Both the position numbers and the translations under genes were made by a program. A stretch of DNA of 64,000 bases from Planctomycetota bacterium (GTDB lineage Bacteria; Planctomycetota; Phycisphaerae; Phycisphaerales; UBA5793), in NCBI GenBank assembly GCA_963205185.1, contig CAUJHZ010000034.1:23365-87364 (forward strand), in the 5' to 3' direction. The notes under the pieces were generated by a model, which searched no databases, was not told where the DNA came from, and saw only the letters and a list, made by a program, of their open reading frames with translations. Shown here one piece after another: positions 23,925 to 32,576 of this stretch (positions are counted from its first letter, which is position 1; each line of letters begins with the position of its first letter).

Positions 23925-24566
23925 ATGCACATGCGGAATCGGTTGAGCCTCTGGGCAAGTGTGGGCCTCGTAGCCCTGCTCGGTATGACCGCGGCGATGA
24001 TGAACCCCCCAGGCGCCGCAAGCGGCTCGCAGCAGCCGGCCGAGATCGGCCAGGCCGCGCCTGATTTCACGCTCAAGGACGTGAACGGCAAGGAGCACAA
24101 ACTCAGCGACCTCAAGGGCAAGAACATCGTGCTCGAGTGGATCAACCCCGGCTGCCCGGTGTGCAAGCGCGTGATGGCCAGCGGCCTCGTCGAGCAGATG
24201 CGCGCCGAACTCAAGGCGATCGACAAGGACTTCGTGCACCTGGCCATCAACAGCACCAAGAACATGACGGCGCAGGACAGCGTCGATTATCTCAAGACGT
24301 ACAAACTCGCCGAGGACATCCCCGCGCTGGATGACAGCGAAGGAACGGTCGGCAGGTTATACGGCGCCAAGACCACTCCTCACATGTTCGTGATCGACTC
24401 CAAGGGCGTGCTGCGCTACTCGGGCGCATTCGATGATGATCCCAGCGGCCGCAAAAGCGACCGGACAAACTACGTCGTCAACGCGCTGCGGCAGATCGTT
24501 GCGGGCGAGACGGTGACGCCGGAAAAGACCACACCCTACGGCTGCGGCGTGAAGTACAGGAAGTAA
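23925..24566 (+). CDS. Exported redoxin (AhpC/TSA-TlpA-like thiol protein)
   Basis: 213 aa. The N-terminal signal (SLWASVGLVALLGMTAAMM) is followed by a thioredoxin-fold domain that opens IGQAAPDFTLKDVNGKEHKL. The active site is a CxxC in NPGCPVCKRVM (C77, C80). It continues with KTTPHMFVIDSKGVLRYSGA, the cis-proline region. Relatives are exported thiol reductases or peroxidases; the substrate is unknown. ATG 23925 gives the signal peptide; the frame upstream lacks support. No strong ribosome site is seen (GGAAAAGCC). A terminator follows. Confidence 0.82.
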   Translation: MHMRNRLSLWASVGLVALLGMTAAMMNPPGAASGSQQPAEIGQAAPDFTLKDVNGKEHKLSDLKGKNIVLEWINPGCPVCKRVMASGLVEQMRAELKAIDKDFVHLAINSTKNMTAQDSVDYLKTYKLAEDIPALDDSEGTVGRLYGAKTTPHMFVIDSKGVLRYSGAFDDDPSGRKSDRTNYVVNALRQIVAGETVTPEKTTPYGCGVKYRK

Positions 24567-24601
24567 GGATCTGTCGCAAGACCGATCAAGGTAAACAACG
24601 C

Positions 24602-24631
24602 GCCCCGCCCGGTTCTGGGCGGGGCTTTTTT
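24602..24631 (+). terminator. Rho-independent terminator of the redoxin gene
   Basis: Stem GCCCCGCCC with its complement, 6-nt loop, then a run of six T. Confidence 0.9.
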
Positions 24632-24720
24632 GCGCGCAGTGGCGCTGAGGTGGAGTTGAAACGGCGGCCAATCGATTCCCAACTACTTTCCGGCGGTCTA
24701 TCCGCTGAAAGGAGACGGCT

Positions 24721-24960
24721 GTGGGTCAGGGTTCGACGGGAAACGTGATTGCCGCGGTGTGTTCGTTCTTCGTGCCCGGCCTGGGCCAGCTCGTGCAGGG
24801 GCGACTGCTGGCGGCGGTGCTCTACTTCCTCTTCGCGGCCCTGCTCTGGCTCGTGCTGCTGGGCTGGCTCGTGCACCTCGTCTCCATCCTCGACGCGGCG
24901 CTCTACGTGCCCCCGCACGCCCGGCGGCGCAACGTGCAGGTCCGCTGCGCTGCCGGCTGA
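24721..24960 (+). CDS. Small membrane protein, TM2-like
   Basis: 79 aa with a GTG start and AAGGAGA 7 nt upstream. The segment AVCSFFVPGLGQLVQGRLLA resembles the glycine-turn of TM2-type small membrane proteins. It is followed by a second strongly hydrophobic helix (AVLYFLFAALLWLVLLGWLV). Function unknown. A short GC hairpin and six T (24966-24986) may end the transcript. Confidence 0.7.
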   Translation: MGQGSTGNVIAAVCSFFVPGLGQLVQGRLLAAVLYFLFAALLWLVLLGWLVHLVSILDAALYVPPHARRRNVQVRCAAG

Positions 24961-25063
24961 GCCAGCGCCGGGCGCCTTTTTTCGCAAAAATCGGCAAGAA
25001 TCAAAAACCGCTCCCGGCGTAAGTGCGTCATGAATGGTGACACACACCCGCTGGAGGCGCGCG

Positions 25064-25624
25064 ATGGCGAGCGACATTCACCTTTCGCTGCTGGACCGGG
25101 TTCAGATTGCCTCGCCGTGCCCCGCGAAGTGGGAGGACATGGCTGGCGATGACATGACGCGGCATTGCAGCCAATGCGATCTGGATGTGCACAACCTTTC
25201 CGCGATGACGCGCGAGCAGGCGGAAGCGTTTCTGCGCTCGCACCTGGATGGCGGCCGGGTCTGCGGCCGCATCTACCGGCGCAGCGACGGGACCATCCTG
25301 ACGCGGGATTGCCCGGTCGGGCTGGCGGCGATCCGCGCCCGGGCGCGGCGGACGTTCGGACGCGTGGCGGCGGCGCTCGCAGCGCTCGTCTCAGCGACTG
25401 CATTCGCGCAGTGGCGAAGCGGTCAACATGAAGAGTATCCGCTGAGCAATTGCGCCAGCGTGCGCGACTTCAACTTGTTTGGCAGGATTCGCAGCTGGGT
25501 CCGATCTTCGCCGCCGCAACAGATGAGCAGCGGAATGTGGATGGGAGCGATTGCTCTGCCCGACGTGCGAACATGGAGCGAAACGCTCACGAACACTTCC
25601 GACGGTGAGCGAGACTTCGAGTAG
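25064..25624 (+). CDS. Cysteine-motif membrane protein, function unknown
   Basis: 186 aa. The N-terminal ~85 residues hold a conserved-looking domain with five cysteines: IASPCPAKWEDMAGDD, RHCSQCDLDVHNLSAMT, GRVCGRIYRRSDGTIL and RDCPVGLAA. The spacing looks like a metal-binding or disulfide module. A transmembrane helix follows (about 97-116, GRVAAALAALVSATAFAQ), then a short external tail. I recall the same domain in many planctomycete proteins but know no name or function. Start 25064 has GGAGG 4 nt upstream, closer than usual; an ATG at 25034 is the alternative. Confidence 0.65.
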   Translation: MASDIHLSLLDRVQIASPCPAKWEDMAGDDMTRHCSQCDLDVHNLSAMTREQAEAFLRSHLDGGRVCGRIYRRSDGTILTRDCPVGLAAIRARARRTFGRVAAALAALVSATAFAQWRSGQHEEYPLSNCASVRDFNLFGRIRSWVRSSPPQQMSSGMWMGAIALPDVRTWSETLTNTSDGERDFE

Positions 25625-25658
25625 CGCGCCCTGGCCACGCGCGGGACGGAGCGGCAGC

Positions 25659-26177
25659 ATGCTCGTGTACGTGATCGGCACGGCAATCCCCTGGCTCGGC
25701 CTGTTCGGCTGGATGTGGTACGCCGAATGGCAGGGTGAGAGATACTGGATCGAGAGTGTCTGGAGTATGCCGCGCCTCGAGTACTACGACGTGCCGTGGA
25801 TCCTGGCGCTGATGGTGCTGCTGCCGCTCGTCAGCGCCTGGTCGGGAATGGAACTGATGCGCCTTTGGCGCCGGCCACGGCTCTTTGACCGGCGCGTCGG
25901 CGGCTGGTTCGGCAGGCGCTTCGCGCTGGGGCTTCTGGCCGGGCTGGTCAGTGTGGCGCTGTTTGGTCTCGCGACCACGTACCAGCCCGAGACCCGTCTG
26001 CCCGATGTGGTAAACGTGCTGTCGAGCGCTCTTGTGCCGACCGCCGGTCTGGCGCTGCTGCTGCGGCGCATCAAGACCGGCTGCTGCATCGTGTGCGACT
26101 ACGACACGCGGCATCTACCCTTTCCCCAGACGCCCGGCGTGCGCCGATGTCCGGAGTGCGGCGCGGAGGTGGCGTGA
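25659..26177 (+). CDS. Polytopic membrane protein with C-terminal zinc ribbon
   Basis: 172 aa. Four hydrophobic helices (for example VIGTAIPWLGLFGWMWYAEW, ILALMVLLPLVSAW, FALGLLAGLVSVALFGLA and VLSSALVPTAGLALLL) are followed by a cysteine ribbon: CCIVCDY...RRCPECGAEVA. The ribbon pattern (C-x-x-C-D/G-Y ... CPECG) is the same as in the truncated gene at 63864. Function unknown. The start has CGGAG 8 nt upstream. It lies 34 bp after the cysteine-motif protein, probably in one transcript, with the cupin gene 10 bp downstream. Confidence 0.7.
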   Translation: MLVYVIGTAIPWLGLFGWMWYAEWQGERYWIESVWSMPRLEYYDVPWILALMVLLPLVSAWSGMELMRLWRRPRLFDRRVGGWFGRRFALGLLAGLVSVALFGLATTYQPETRLPDVVNVLSSALVPTAGLALLLRRIKTGCCIVCDYDTRHLPFPQTPGVRRCPECGAEVA

Positions 26178-26187
26178 GGGAGAGCTG

Positions 26188-26547
26188 ATGGACAAAGTCA
26201 ATCTCGCCGAGAAGTTCGCCCTCTTCAGCGACCAGTGGCGCCCCAGGATCATCGGGCAGTGCAACGGCCAACTCGTCAAGATCGCCAGGGTCCAGGGCGA
26301 GTTCATCTGGCATGCGCACGAGAATGAACATGAGTTGTTCTTCGTCGTGAAGGGCTCGCTCACGATCCGGCTGCGCGATCGTGATGTCGAACTGCGCGAC
26401 GGTGAGATGTTCATCGTGCCGCGCGGCGTGGAGCACCAGCCGATCGCGGAAAACGAAGCGTGGATCATGCTTTTCGAACCCGCCTCGACGCTCAACACCG
26501 GCAACGTGCGCAGCGAGCGCACGGTCGAACGCCTCGATCGCCTCTGA
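26188..26547 (+). CDS. Single-domain cupin protein
   Basis: 119 aa, one cupin barrel. Motif 1 is WHAHENEHELFFVVKG (H-x-H...E), motif 2 is GEMFIVPRGVEHQP (with the distal His), so all four usual metal ligands are present. It may be a small metalloenzyme or sugar/ligand-binding protein; the substrate cannot be read from the sequence. GGGAGAG lies just before the ATG. It lies 10 bp after the zinc-ribbon membrane protein, so it is co-transcribed. Confidence 0.82.
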   Translation: MDKVNLAEKFALFSDQWRPRIIGQCNGQLVKIARVQGEFIWHAHENEHELFFVVKGSLTIRLRDRDVELRDGEMFIVPRGVEHQPIAENEAWIMLFEPASTLNTGNVRSERTVERLDRL

Positions 26548-26618
26548 AACTCGCCTGCAACGGCGCGTCCGCCTGCGTGTAGACACAAGCGACATTCCCC
26601 CCACACCTGGAGGTTCAT

Positions 26619-26981
26619 ATGGGTCAGCCCGTCGTGCATTTTGAACTGTGGTCGAAGAATCCCGCGAAGATCGGCGAGTTCTATTCCAAGGTGTTTGGCT
26701 GGCAGGTGAACCACATGCCGGAGATGACCTATCACTTCGTGGACACCGGCGGACAGGGCGGCATCAACGGCGGCATCATGCAGCCGCAGGAGGGCCCGTG
26801 GCCCGGCAACATGGCGCTGTACCTGAACGTCGATGACCTCGCGCCGTTTCGCAGGAAGATCGTCGAGGCGGGCGGGAAGATTATTGTCGAAAACATGGAC
26901 ATCCCCGGAGTGGGTTCGCTGTGCCTGTTCGAGGACACCGACGGCCGCGTCATGGGCATGTGGCAGAAGGCGGCTCACTGA
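26619..26981 (+). CDS. VOC/glyoxalase-fold protein
   Basis: 120 aa. The N-terminus VVHFELWSKNPAKIGEFYSK is typical of the vicinal-oxygen-chelate fold, here in its 120-aa single-chain form. The second half repeats the fold (NMALYLNVDDLAPFRRKIVE, LCLFEDTDGRVMGMWQ). Ligands look like H7 and E-type residues near the ends, but the specific enzyme cannot be named. GGAGG 6 nt upstream sets the start. Confidence 0.82.
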   Translation: MGQPVVHFELWSKNPAKIGEFYSKVFGWQVNHMPEMTYHFVDTGGQGGINGGIMQPQEGPWPGNMALYLNVDDLAPFRRKIVEAGGKIIVENMDIPGVGSLCLFEDTDGRVMGMWQKAAH

Positions 26982-27017
26982 AGCGCCCCATCGCGCAGCG
27001 CGGCGGCAGAAAAGTTC

Positions 27018-27023
27018 TATGAT
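27018..27023 (+). promoter_or_regulatory. -10 hexamer of a likely leaderless promoter (Uma2 gene)
   Basis: TATGAT, 7 nt before ATG 27031. Confidence 0.45.
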
Positions 27024-27030
27024 TTGCTGC

Positions 27031-27579
27031 ATGATCACGCCCAATCCCGTTACGACCGTTGAGCAATTGGAGCAGGCGCGCGACCTCGGCCGGTGCGAAC
27101 TGGTGCGAGGAGAACTGCGGATGATGAGTCCCGGAGGCGGCAGGCACGGCCGTATCGCGCTGGCGATTGGACGGATTCTCGGCACATTCGTTTCGGCCAA
27201 TCACCTCGGCGCCACCTACGCCGCGGAGACGGGGTTCGTCATCGAACGCGATCCCGATACCGTCCGGGCGCCGGATGTCGCGTTCCTCCGAAAGTCGCGA
27301 TTGAATCTTGAACACGCTGAAGGATTCATCGCCGGCCCGCCCGATCTCGCCGTTGAGATGATCTCGCCCAGCGATTCGGCCAGCGAAGTGCTCGACAAGG
27401 TGCAGCAGTGGCTCGGCGCCGGCTGCGAGAGCGTCTGGGTGGCCGATCCTGACAAGCGGACGATTGCGGTTTATCGCAGCGACCGACCGGTGCGCGTCTG
27501 GCGCGAAGGCGAGTCGCTGGTCGATGAAGCGCCGCTGCCGGGCTTCGTGCTGGTCGTGGATGAAGTTTTCAACGCCTGA
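27031..27579 (+). CDS. Uma2-family (DUF820) restriction-endonuclease-fold protein
   Basis: 182 aa. Features in order are VTTVEQLEQARDLGRCELVRGEL, GGGRHGRIALAIGRILGTFV, RAPDVAFLRKSRL (the PD of the PD-(D/E)xK core), PDLAVEMISPSDSASEVLDKVQQWLGAGC (the E...K-type core) and VWVADPDKRTIAVYR. Uma2 proteins are common in cyanobacteria and planctomycetes and their role is unknown. ATG 27031 is supported by TATGAT 7 nt upstream; the longer frame overlaps the VOC gene. Confidence 0.85.
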   Translation: MITPNPVTTVEQLEQARDLGRCELVRGELRMMSPGGGRHGRIALAIGRILGTFVSANHLGATYAAETGFVIERDPDTVRAPDVAFLRKSRLNLEHAEGFIAGPPDLAVEMISPSDSASEVLDKVQQWLGAGCESVWVADPDKRTIAVYRSDRPVRVWREGESLVDEAPLPGFVLVVDEVFNA

Positions 27580-27599
27580 CCATCCCCAGGCGGATCTGG

Positions 27600-28634
27600 T
27601 CACCGGGCGAGCCACTTGAGCCAGTGGCCGTGGTGGTGCGCCTCGGCCAGCAGGGTGCGCTGCGGCTTTCCGTTGCGGATCGTCGTGAGATGCAGCATCG
27701 GGCCGGGATCGTCGCCCAGCCACTCGAGCGAGATGCGGGCGAGGTCGCGCCGCTGGCCGAGGCTCGCGATGAGTTCATCAAACCGCTGCCGCCAGGCGCT
27801 GTCCATCTGGTAGATCGCGTGGCAGTGGAAGATGCAGGGCAAGGCGCGTTCGTCGACCCCGGCGAAGACCTCGGGCACGAGGTCCATCGCGTCGCCGGTC
27901 AGGATGCGAGGCGGGGCATGGCGCGCGATATCGCGCGCTGCACGAAAGAGGGTGAGCCGCTCGACCATGTCCGGCCAGATGAGCGATTCGAGCCAGCGCA
28001 TCGCGTCGTCATCCATCGCATCCACGGGGGCGAGGTCAATGCCGATGCGATCGGCGATCGGCGGCATCGCTTCCGGCAGCGGGGGCGCCAGGTCGCCGCG
28101 CAGTTCGGTCTCGATGCGCGCCGGCGAGTCGGGACCGATTTGATGACCGTCGCTGTACCGGTAACGGTAGTGATCGAAGAACAGATTGAGGCCGCTGGAG
28201 GCGCCGACCTCGATGAGGTGCAGCGGTCGGTGGAAGGATTCGAACGCGCGCGCGAACGCCGGCAGCAGCACGCCGCAGCGGCCGACTTCGTTGGTCTGGA
28301 CGAGGCGCGTGGCGACGAGGTGGAGAATCTCGCTCTCGTAGTGCTTGCAAAAGTCCTGGAACGCCGGCCAGGCGTGCGCGGCCGGCCGCATGCCGCCGAC
28401 GGTGGGGTAGAACTCGCGCAGTGGATGCTCCGCGCCGCCGAGCAGCAGGTAGTGCACCGCCCCGAAGAGCATGTTCGACGGCGGATGGCGTTTGGGACCG
28501 CCGCTGGCCAGCATGCGGATCGCCTCATCCTCGGCCACACGCGCCGAAAGCGTCGCATAGAGCGGGCAATACTCGGCGCACACCTTGGCGAAGAACTCAA
28601 ACTCTTTGCTGAGTTGTTCGGAGTCGATCGTCAT
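27600..28634 (-). CDS. DUF2332-family protein
   Basis: 344 aa, cytoplasmic. Characteristic DUF2332 stretches are CPLYATLSARVAEDEAIRML, NMLFGAVHYLLLGGAEHPL, NEVGRCGVLLPAF and HLIEVGASSGLNLFFDHYRY. The last resembles a nucleotide/SAM-binding loop, and the family has been grouped with methyltransferase-like folds, but no activity is known to me. The start overlaps the stop of the upstream VOC gene (ATGA) and is preferred over a longer frame. Probably the last gene of glyA-VOC-DUF2332. Confidence 0.8.
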   Translation of the reverse strand: MTIDSEQLSKEFEFFAKVCAEYCPLYATLSARVAEDEAIRMLASGGPKRHPPSNMLFGAVHYLLLGGAEHPLREFYPTVGGMRPAAHAWPAFQDFCKHYESEILHLVATRLVQTNEVGRCGVLLPAFARAFESFHRPLHLIEVGASSGLNLFFDHYRYRYSDGHQIGPDSPARIETELRGDLAPPLPEAMPPIADRIGIDLAPVDAMDDDAMRWLESLIWPDMVERLTLFRAARDIARHAPPRILTGDAMDLVPEVFAGVDERALPCIFHCHAIYQMDSAWRQRFDELIASLGQRRDLARISLEWLGDDPGPMLHLTTIRNGKPQRTLLAEAHHHGHWLKWLAR

Positions 28635-29107
28635 CAACCCGAGCCGTGCTTCTCGGCGGCCCGGCGCTGCAGTTCGTCGGGCGTAACATCCTCGACGTGC
28701 GTGGCGAAGCCCCACTTGTGGCCGAACGGATCCTCGAGGAACACGCTGCGGTCGCCATAGAACTGTGTAGCGACGGGGCGCAGAACCTTCGCGCCGGCGG
28801 CCTGAGCCTGCGTCGCGAGTGCATCAACATCTTCGACATAGATGTAGATCGAAACCGGCGTGCCGCCCAGCGTCTGCGGACTGACGGCCCCAATCTCCGG
28901 ATGTTCATCGGCGAGCATGATCATCGCGTGCTTGCCGATGCGGATCTCGGCGTGACCGACCTTGCCGCCGGGCCCACCCATGCGAAAGAGTTCGATCGCG
29001 CCGAAGGCCCGCTGGTAGAACTCGATGGCGCTGGCCGCGCCATTGCAGATCAGGTACGGCGTCGCGGCTTTGTATTCGTCCGGGATTGGATTCACTGGGG
29101 AAGTCAT
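28634..29107 (-). CDS. VOC-fold protein, PhnB-like
   Basis: 157 aa. ATPYLICNGAASAIEFYQRAFGA and HAEIRIGKHAMIMLADEHP are typical of the PhnB/glyoxalase-like branch, with the fold completed by IYIYVEDVDALATQAQAAGA and FLEDPFGHKWGFATH. The function is not predictable. MTSPVNPIP is chosen as the start because AGAGG lies 8 nt upstream; the frame begins 6 codons earlier. It lies 23 bp downstream of glyA. Confidence 0.82.
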   Translation of the reverse strand: MTSPVNPIPDEYKAATPYLICNGAASAIEFYQRAFGAIELFRMGGPGGKVGHAEIRIGKHAMIMLADEHPEIGAVSPQTLGGTPVSIYIYVEDVDALATQAQAAGAKVLRPVATQFYGDRSVFLEDPFGHKWGFATHVEDVTPDELQRRAAEKHGSG

Positions 29108-29130
29108 TGGGCGCCTCTTCTGCAAATCAT

Positions 29131-30417
29131 TCAGTGAGCGTTCAGCGGGAACTTCGTGCAGAACTCCGCGATCTCGCCGCGCACCTTCTCACAGGTGGCT
29201 GCGTCGCCGGCGCTGCCCAGCACGCGATCGATCCACTCGGCCACCTGCTGCATCTCGCCTTCCTTGAGCCCGCGCGTGGTGAGCGCCGGGCTGCCCAGGC
29301 GCAGGCCGCTGGTCACGCGCGGCGGGCGCGGGTCGTTGGGAATGCCGTTCTTGTTGGTGATGATTCCTGCTGATTCGAGCCACTTCTCGGCGTCGGCGCC
29401 GGTGAGGTTCTCATCGCGCTGGCGCAGATCGACGAGCATGAGGTGGTTGTCCGTGCCGCCCGAGCACAGGCGGTAGTTGCGCTCGGCCAGCGCGCCGGCG
29501 AGGGCTCTGGCGTTCTTCACGACCTGGTTCGAGTAGTCCTTGAACGAGGGCTGCAGCGCTTCGCCGAACGCGACGGCCTTGCTCGCGATAATGTGCATGA
29601 GCGGACCGCCCTGCACGCCCGGGAAGAGCGCCTTGTCGATCTTCTTGGCGATCTCCTCGTCGTTGGTCATGATGAGCCCGCCGCGCGGCCCGCGCAGAGT
29701 CTTGTGCGTGGTCGTCGTGACAATGTGCGCATGCGGGAAAGGCGATGGATGCGCGCCCGTCGCGCAGAGTCCTGCGATGTGGGCGATGTCGGCCATGAGG
29801 ATCGCGCCGCATTCATCCGCCACGGCCCGGAATTTTGCAAAGTCGATCGTTCGCGGATAGGCCGAGTATCCGCAGAGAATCATCTTGGGTTTGTGTTCGA
29901 GGCAGACGGCGCGCATGGCGTCGTAGTCAATGTGCTCGAAGCGCGGGCTGCTCGCGTCATAGATGAGCGGGTAATGCACCGGCTTGAAGTAGCGGCCGGA
30001 GAAGTTGATCTTCATGCCGTGGCTGAGGTGGCCGCCGTCTTTGAGCACGAGCGAGGCGAAGCTGTCGCCGAGTTCGAGCATGGCCATGAAGACGGCCATG
30101 TTGGCCTGCGCGCCGCTGTGGGGCTGCACGTTGGCGAATCTGCAGCCGAACAGTTGCCTGGCGCGCTCGCGGGCGAGGTTCTCGATCTGGTCGTGGAACT
30201 CGCAACCGCCGTAGTAGCGCGCGCCCGGATAGCCCTCGGCGTACTTGTTGGTCAGGCACGTGCCCATCGCGTGCATGACCATGGTCGAGACGTGGTTTTC
30301 GGAGGCGATGAGTTCGAGCGTCGTCTCCTGCCGCCGGGCTTCGCGGGTGATGATGTCCGCCGCCTGCGGATCGTGGGCGGCGAGTTGACTGAGAAACGTG
30401 CGGGAAAGTTCATCCAC
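29131..30417 (-). CDS. glyA: Serine hydroxymethyltransferase
   Basis: 428 aa. A PLP enzyme interconverting serine and glycine while loading tetrahydrofolate with a one-carbon unit. Motifs are [62 protein letters not shown] and the PLP lysine in [15 protein letters not shown]. Full length and intact. CAGGAG lies 12 nt before the ATG, rather far. No glycine-riboswitch-like structure is visible in the upstream 180 bp. It leads two further minus-strand genes. Confidence 0.95.
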   Translation of the reverse strand: MDELSRTFLSQLAAHDPQAADIITREARRQETTLELIASENHVSTMVMHAMGTCLTNKYAEGYPGARYYGGCEFHDQIENLARERARQLFGCRFANVQPHSGAQANMAVFMAMLELGDSFASLVLKDGGHLSHGMKINFSGRYFKPVHYPLIYDASSPRFEHIDYDAMRAVCLEHKPKMILCGYSAYPRTIDFAKFRAVADECGAILMADIAHIAGLCATGAHPSPFPHAHIVTTTTHKTLRGPRGGLIMTNDEEIAKKIDKALFPGVQGGPLMHIIASKAVAFGEALQPSFKDYSNQVVKNARALAGALAERNYRLCSGGTDNHLMLVDLRQRDENLTGADAEKWLESAGIITNKNGIPNDPRPPRVTSGLRLGSPALTTRGLKEGEMQQVAEWIDRVLGSAGDAATCEKVRGEIAEFCTKFPLNAH

Positions 30418-30525
30418 GGCAAAGGCTCCTGCAGGTGCGGCCCCGTCGCCACGGCGGCAGGGCGGTTGTCGATGCTAGGACCGCCGCCGCTGTTCGTGGC
30501 GACTCCCGGCACACGCGGGCCGGCG

Positions 30526-30566
30526 AAAAAGCACCGATGCCGCGCCTGCGAGAGGCGCGGCACCGG
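30526..30566 (-). terminator. Rho-independent terminator of the beta-helix secreted protein
   Basis: On the minus strand, a stem of GCCGCGCC with complement, extendable to 13 bp with one mismatch, is followed within 8 nt by TTTTT. It lies just after the stop at 30598 and before glyA. Confidence 0.75.
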
Positions 30567-30597
30567 AATCGGGAGGCAACCGCAATTCGTCGCGGCG

Positions 30598-31860
30598 CTA
30601 CCGCAGCCGCACGGCATTGCTTGAGGCGCAACTGGCGCGATCGAGCAGCACCGTCCACATGCCGCAGCCGCTCTCCGAGAGCCAGCCCGAGAGATACCCA
30701 CGGCCCAGGCCGTCGGACATCGCCCGGATGCCGGGCTGGATGCCCATGGCCGGCGGCCGAATGGTGATGAATGCGCCGGCGCAGAGGTCGCGGCCGGGCA
30801 GTTCGAACGGCCCGTTGCGATCGGCGAAGATCAGGAAGATCTCAGACTTGGGCGAGGCGCCGGTCCAGTCGAACCTGATCTGCCCCGCCTGCGGGCAACT
30901 CGTCTTGGCCGTCAGCATGATCTCGCTGCACTCCACCTGGTACTCGTACGCGCCGATGTCCACCAGCGGGCCCGTGCCCCGACCGGTGTCTTGCGTGTAC
31001 GGATCATCAACGCAGCGGCAATGGCAGGCGATGTCCATCGTCAGGCCGGCGGGCAGGCAGAGGTTGTCGCCTGCATCGATGCACGGCGAGCCGGGGCGCA
31101 GGGCGAAATTCAGACTGCCCGCATCAACGAAACTCGGATCCTCGCAGACGTTGCAGAAGCCTTCCTGCCACGGATCAGAGTTGCAGAAGTTGAACGACGC
31201 GTTGCCGATGATCGCCGCCGGCCCGTTGTCCCAGACGACGCAGTTGGCGTAGGTCGATTGGCCAAACGTCGAATAGTCGCAGATGCCCGCGCCGCAACTT
31301 CCGACGGCGCGCGCGGGCTGGCTGTTGCCGGCGATGGTGAGGTTGATGGCGCGCACGACGCCGCCCTCGTTGTGGATGCCGCCGCCGTCCACCCAGCCCT
31401 GGTTGTTTTCAGCGATCACGGAGTTTTCGATGTACAGGTCTGCGTCGATGGCCCAGACGCCGAAGCGGTCGTTGCGATTGAGCATGCAGTTGATGATGTG
31501 CGCGCCGCCGCCGGGCAGCAGGGCGACGCCGTCCTTGCCGCCGGTGACGGTAACGCCGTCGAGGCAGCGGTAGATGCCTTTCTCGGCCGGAGCGAAGATC
31601 ACGCCGCCCTCGACCCACGTGAGCGTCGGGCCGAGCACCGAGCGGATTGTGATGAGCTTGTCGCCCCAGACGAAGCCGTCGTAGATGCCCGGGCCGAGGA
31701 GGATGAGATCGAAGTCGCGGGCCTTGGCCATCGCGGTCGGGAGGTCGGGGATCTCTTCCGGCACGCGGAAAACATCCGCGGATGCCGTCGAAGCGCCGGC
31801 GAGCAGCGCGGCCACAGCCGCGAGCGGCGCAAGCAAGGATTGTCGTATGGTGGTGTTCAT
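30598..31860 (-). CDS. Secreted right-handed beta-helix protein with C-terminal TSN module
   Basis: 420 aa with a signal peptide ending near STASADVF (residue 29). The body shows parallel beta-helix features: FRVPEEIPDLPTAMAKARDFD, GIYDGF, IYRCLDGVTVTGGKDGVALL, GAHIINCMLNRNDRFG and NLTIAGNSQ. It ends with a choice-of-anchor-type motif (LRPGSPCIDAGDN ... VDIGAYEY). The last ~105 residues are the four-cysteine module in divergent form (TSCPQAG, DLCAGA, SGCGM, SCASSNAVRLR). The ribosome site AGAGG is 7 nt before the ATG. A terminator follows. Surface or cell-wall role inferred. Confidence 0.85.
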   Translation of the reverse strand: MNTTIRQSLLAPLAAVAALLAGASTASADVFRVPEEIPDLPTAMAKARDFDLILLGPGIYDGFVWGDKLITIRSVLGPTLTWVEGGVIFAPAEKGIYRCLDGVTVTGGKDGVALLPGGGAHIINCMLNRNDRFGVWAIDADLYIENSVIAENNQGWVDGGGIHNEGGVVRAINLTIAGNSQPARAVGSCGAGICDYSTFGQSTYANCVVWDNGPAAIIGNASFNFCNSDPWQEGFCNVCEDPSFVDAGSLNFALRPGSPCIDAGDNLCLPAGLTMDIACHCRCVDDPYTQDTGRGTGPLVDIGAYEYQVECSEIMLTAKTSCPQAGQIRFDWTGASPKSEIFLIFADRNGPFELPGRDLCAGAFITIRPPAMGIQPGIRAMSDGLGRGYLSGWLSESGCGMWTVLLDRASCASSNAVRLR

Positions 31861-32025
31861 GGCGTCACCTCTTCCCGTTCAACTGGAGACTGGATCGCGC
31901 AGTCGGCGGCGCTCGAGTTGAGCGCTGTCTGCACGATGATGAACGCTATGGAGGCGCCGCGCCGGCGAGCTACAGGAACGCGAACCTGTTCGATGTTCGC
32001 CAAAGTTTTGCAGGGGCGGGGTTCC

Positions 32026-32031
32026 TATACT
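32026..32031 (+). promoter_or_regulatory. Possible -10 of the groES-like gene
   Basis: TATACT, 77 nt before the GTG at 32109, implying a leader of about 70 nt. No clear -35 or CIRCE operator is visible. Confidence 0.4.
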
Positions 32032-32108
32032 CCGCTTTGAATGCGATCCTGCCATAAGCGCGACTGGCGCAGCAGGTTGCAAACGTCGGGGCAGGAAAGA
32101 CGTCAAAC

Positions 32109-32438
32109 GTGAGCAGGGATTCATCTAAATCATCGGCAGCGAACAAGGCCATTGAGACCGTCGAGCCCATCGGCGCGCGCGTGCTGATTCGCAAGGATGA
32201 AGACCGCAAGCAGACCAAGTCAGGCATCCACCTGCCCGACAAGATTGAGATCCCGACCCTCACCGGACGCATCGTTGCCGTCAGCGCGCAGGTCGAGCAT
32301 GATGAGGATTACCCGATCCGCCAGTACGACCGCGTGCTGTTCAATCCCAAGGACGCGATTCCCGTGGACTTTGAGGGGGACAACCGTCTCTTCGTCGTGC
32401 CGGTCGAGAATGTCGTCGCGGTGTTCCGCAAGGAATGA
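32109..32438 (+). CDS. GroES-like co-chaperonin
   Basis: 109 aa. GroES/Hsp10 signatures are VEPIGARVLIRKDEDRKQTK, the mobile loop SGIHLPDKIEIPTLTGRIVAV, and YDRVLFNPKDAIPVDFEG. The N-terminal ~15 residues (Ser/Lys-rich) are an extension. The start is GTG with AGGAAAG 12 nt upstream. No groEL is adjacent in this window, unlike the usual groESL operon, so it may be a second, stand-alone Hsp10. A canonical copy elsewhere cannot be excluded. Confidence 0.85.
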   Translation: MSRDSSKSSAANKAIETVEPIGARVLIRKDEDRKQTKSGIHLPDKIEIPTLTGRIVAVSAQVEHDEDYPIRQYDRVLFNPKDAIPVDFEGDNRLFVVPVENVVAVFRKE

Positions 32439-32565
32439 GAGGGGTCGGCCTGACGGCCGCGCGCCCTCGACTCATGATCGCTGGCACGGTCAGCGCGCCT
32501 TCGGCATAGCGACGCGAAGCGCGACGTCATGCCACGCATCCAGCGCATGCCGCAGCCGCTGCGAT

Positions 32566-32571
32566 TAGAAT
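32566..32571 (+). promoter_or_regulatory. -10 hexamer of a likely leaderless promoter (aroA operon)
   Basis: TAGAAT, 5 nt before ATG 32577, with no ribosome site. Confidence 0.5.
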
Positions 32572-32576
32572 CAGGC

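Noticed and set aside
22534..23946. Plus-strand ORF of 470 aa across aroC
   Set aside because: Shadow of aroC; its only supported part is the separate 103-aa gene at 23409 in another frame.
24966..24986. Strong terminator after the TM2-like gene
   Set aside because: The stem is only about 4 bp with a tight loop before six T, too weak to list as a terminator.
30418..30597. Glycine riboswitch upstream of glyA
   Set aside because: No paired aptamer structure visible; the region holds a minus-strand terminator and the glyA leader.
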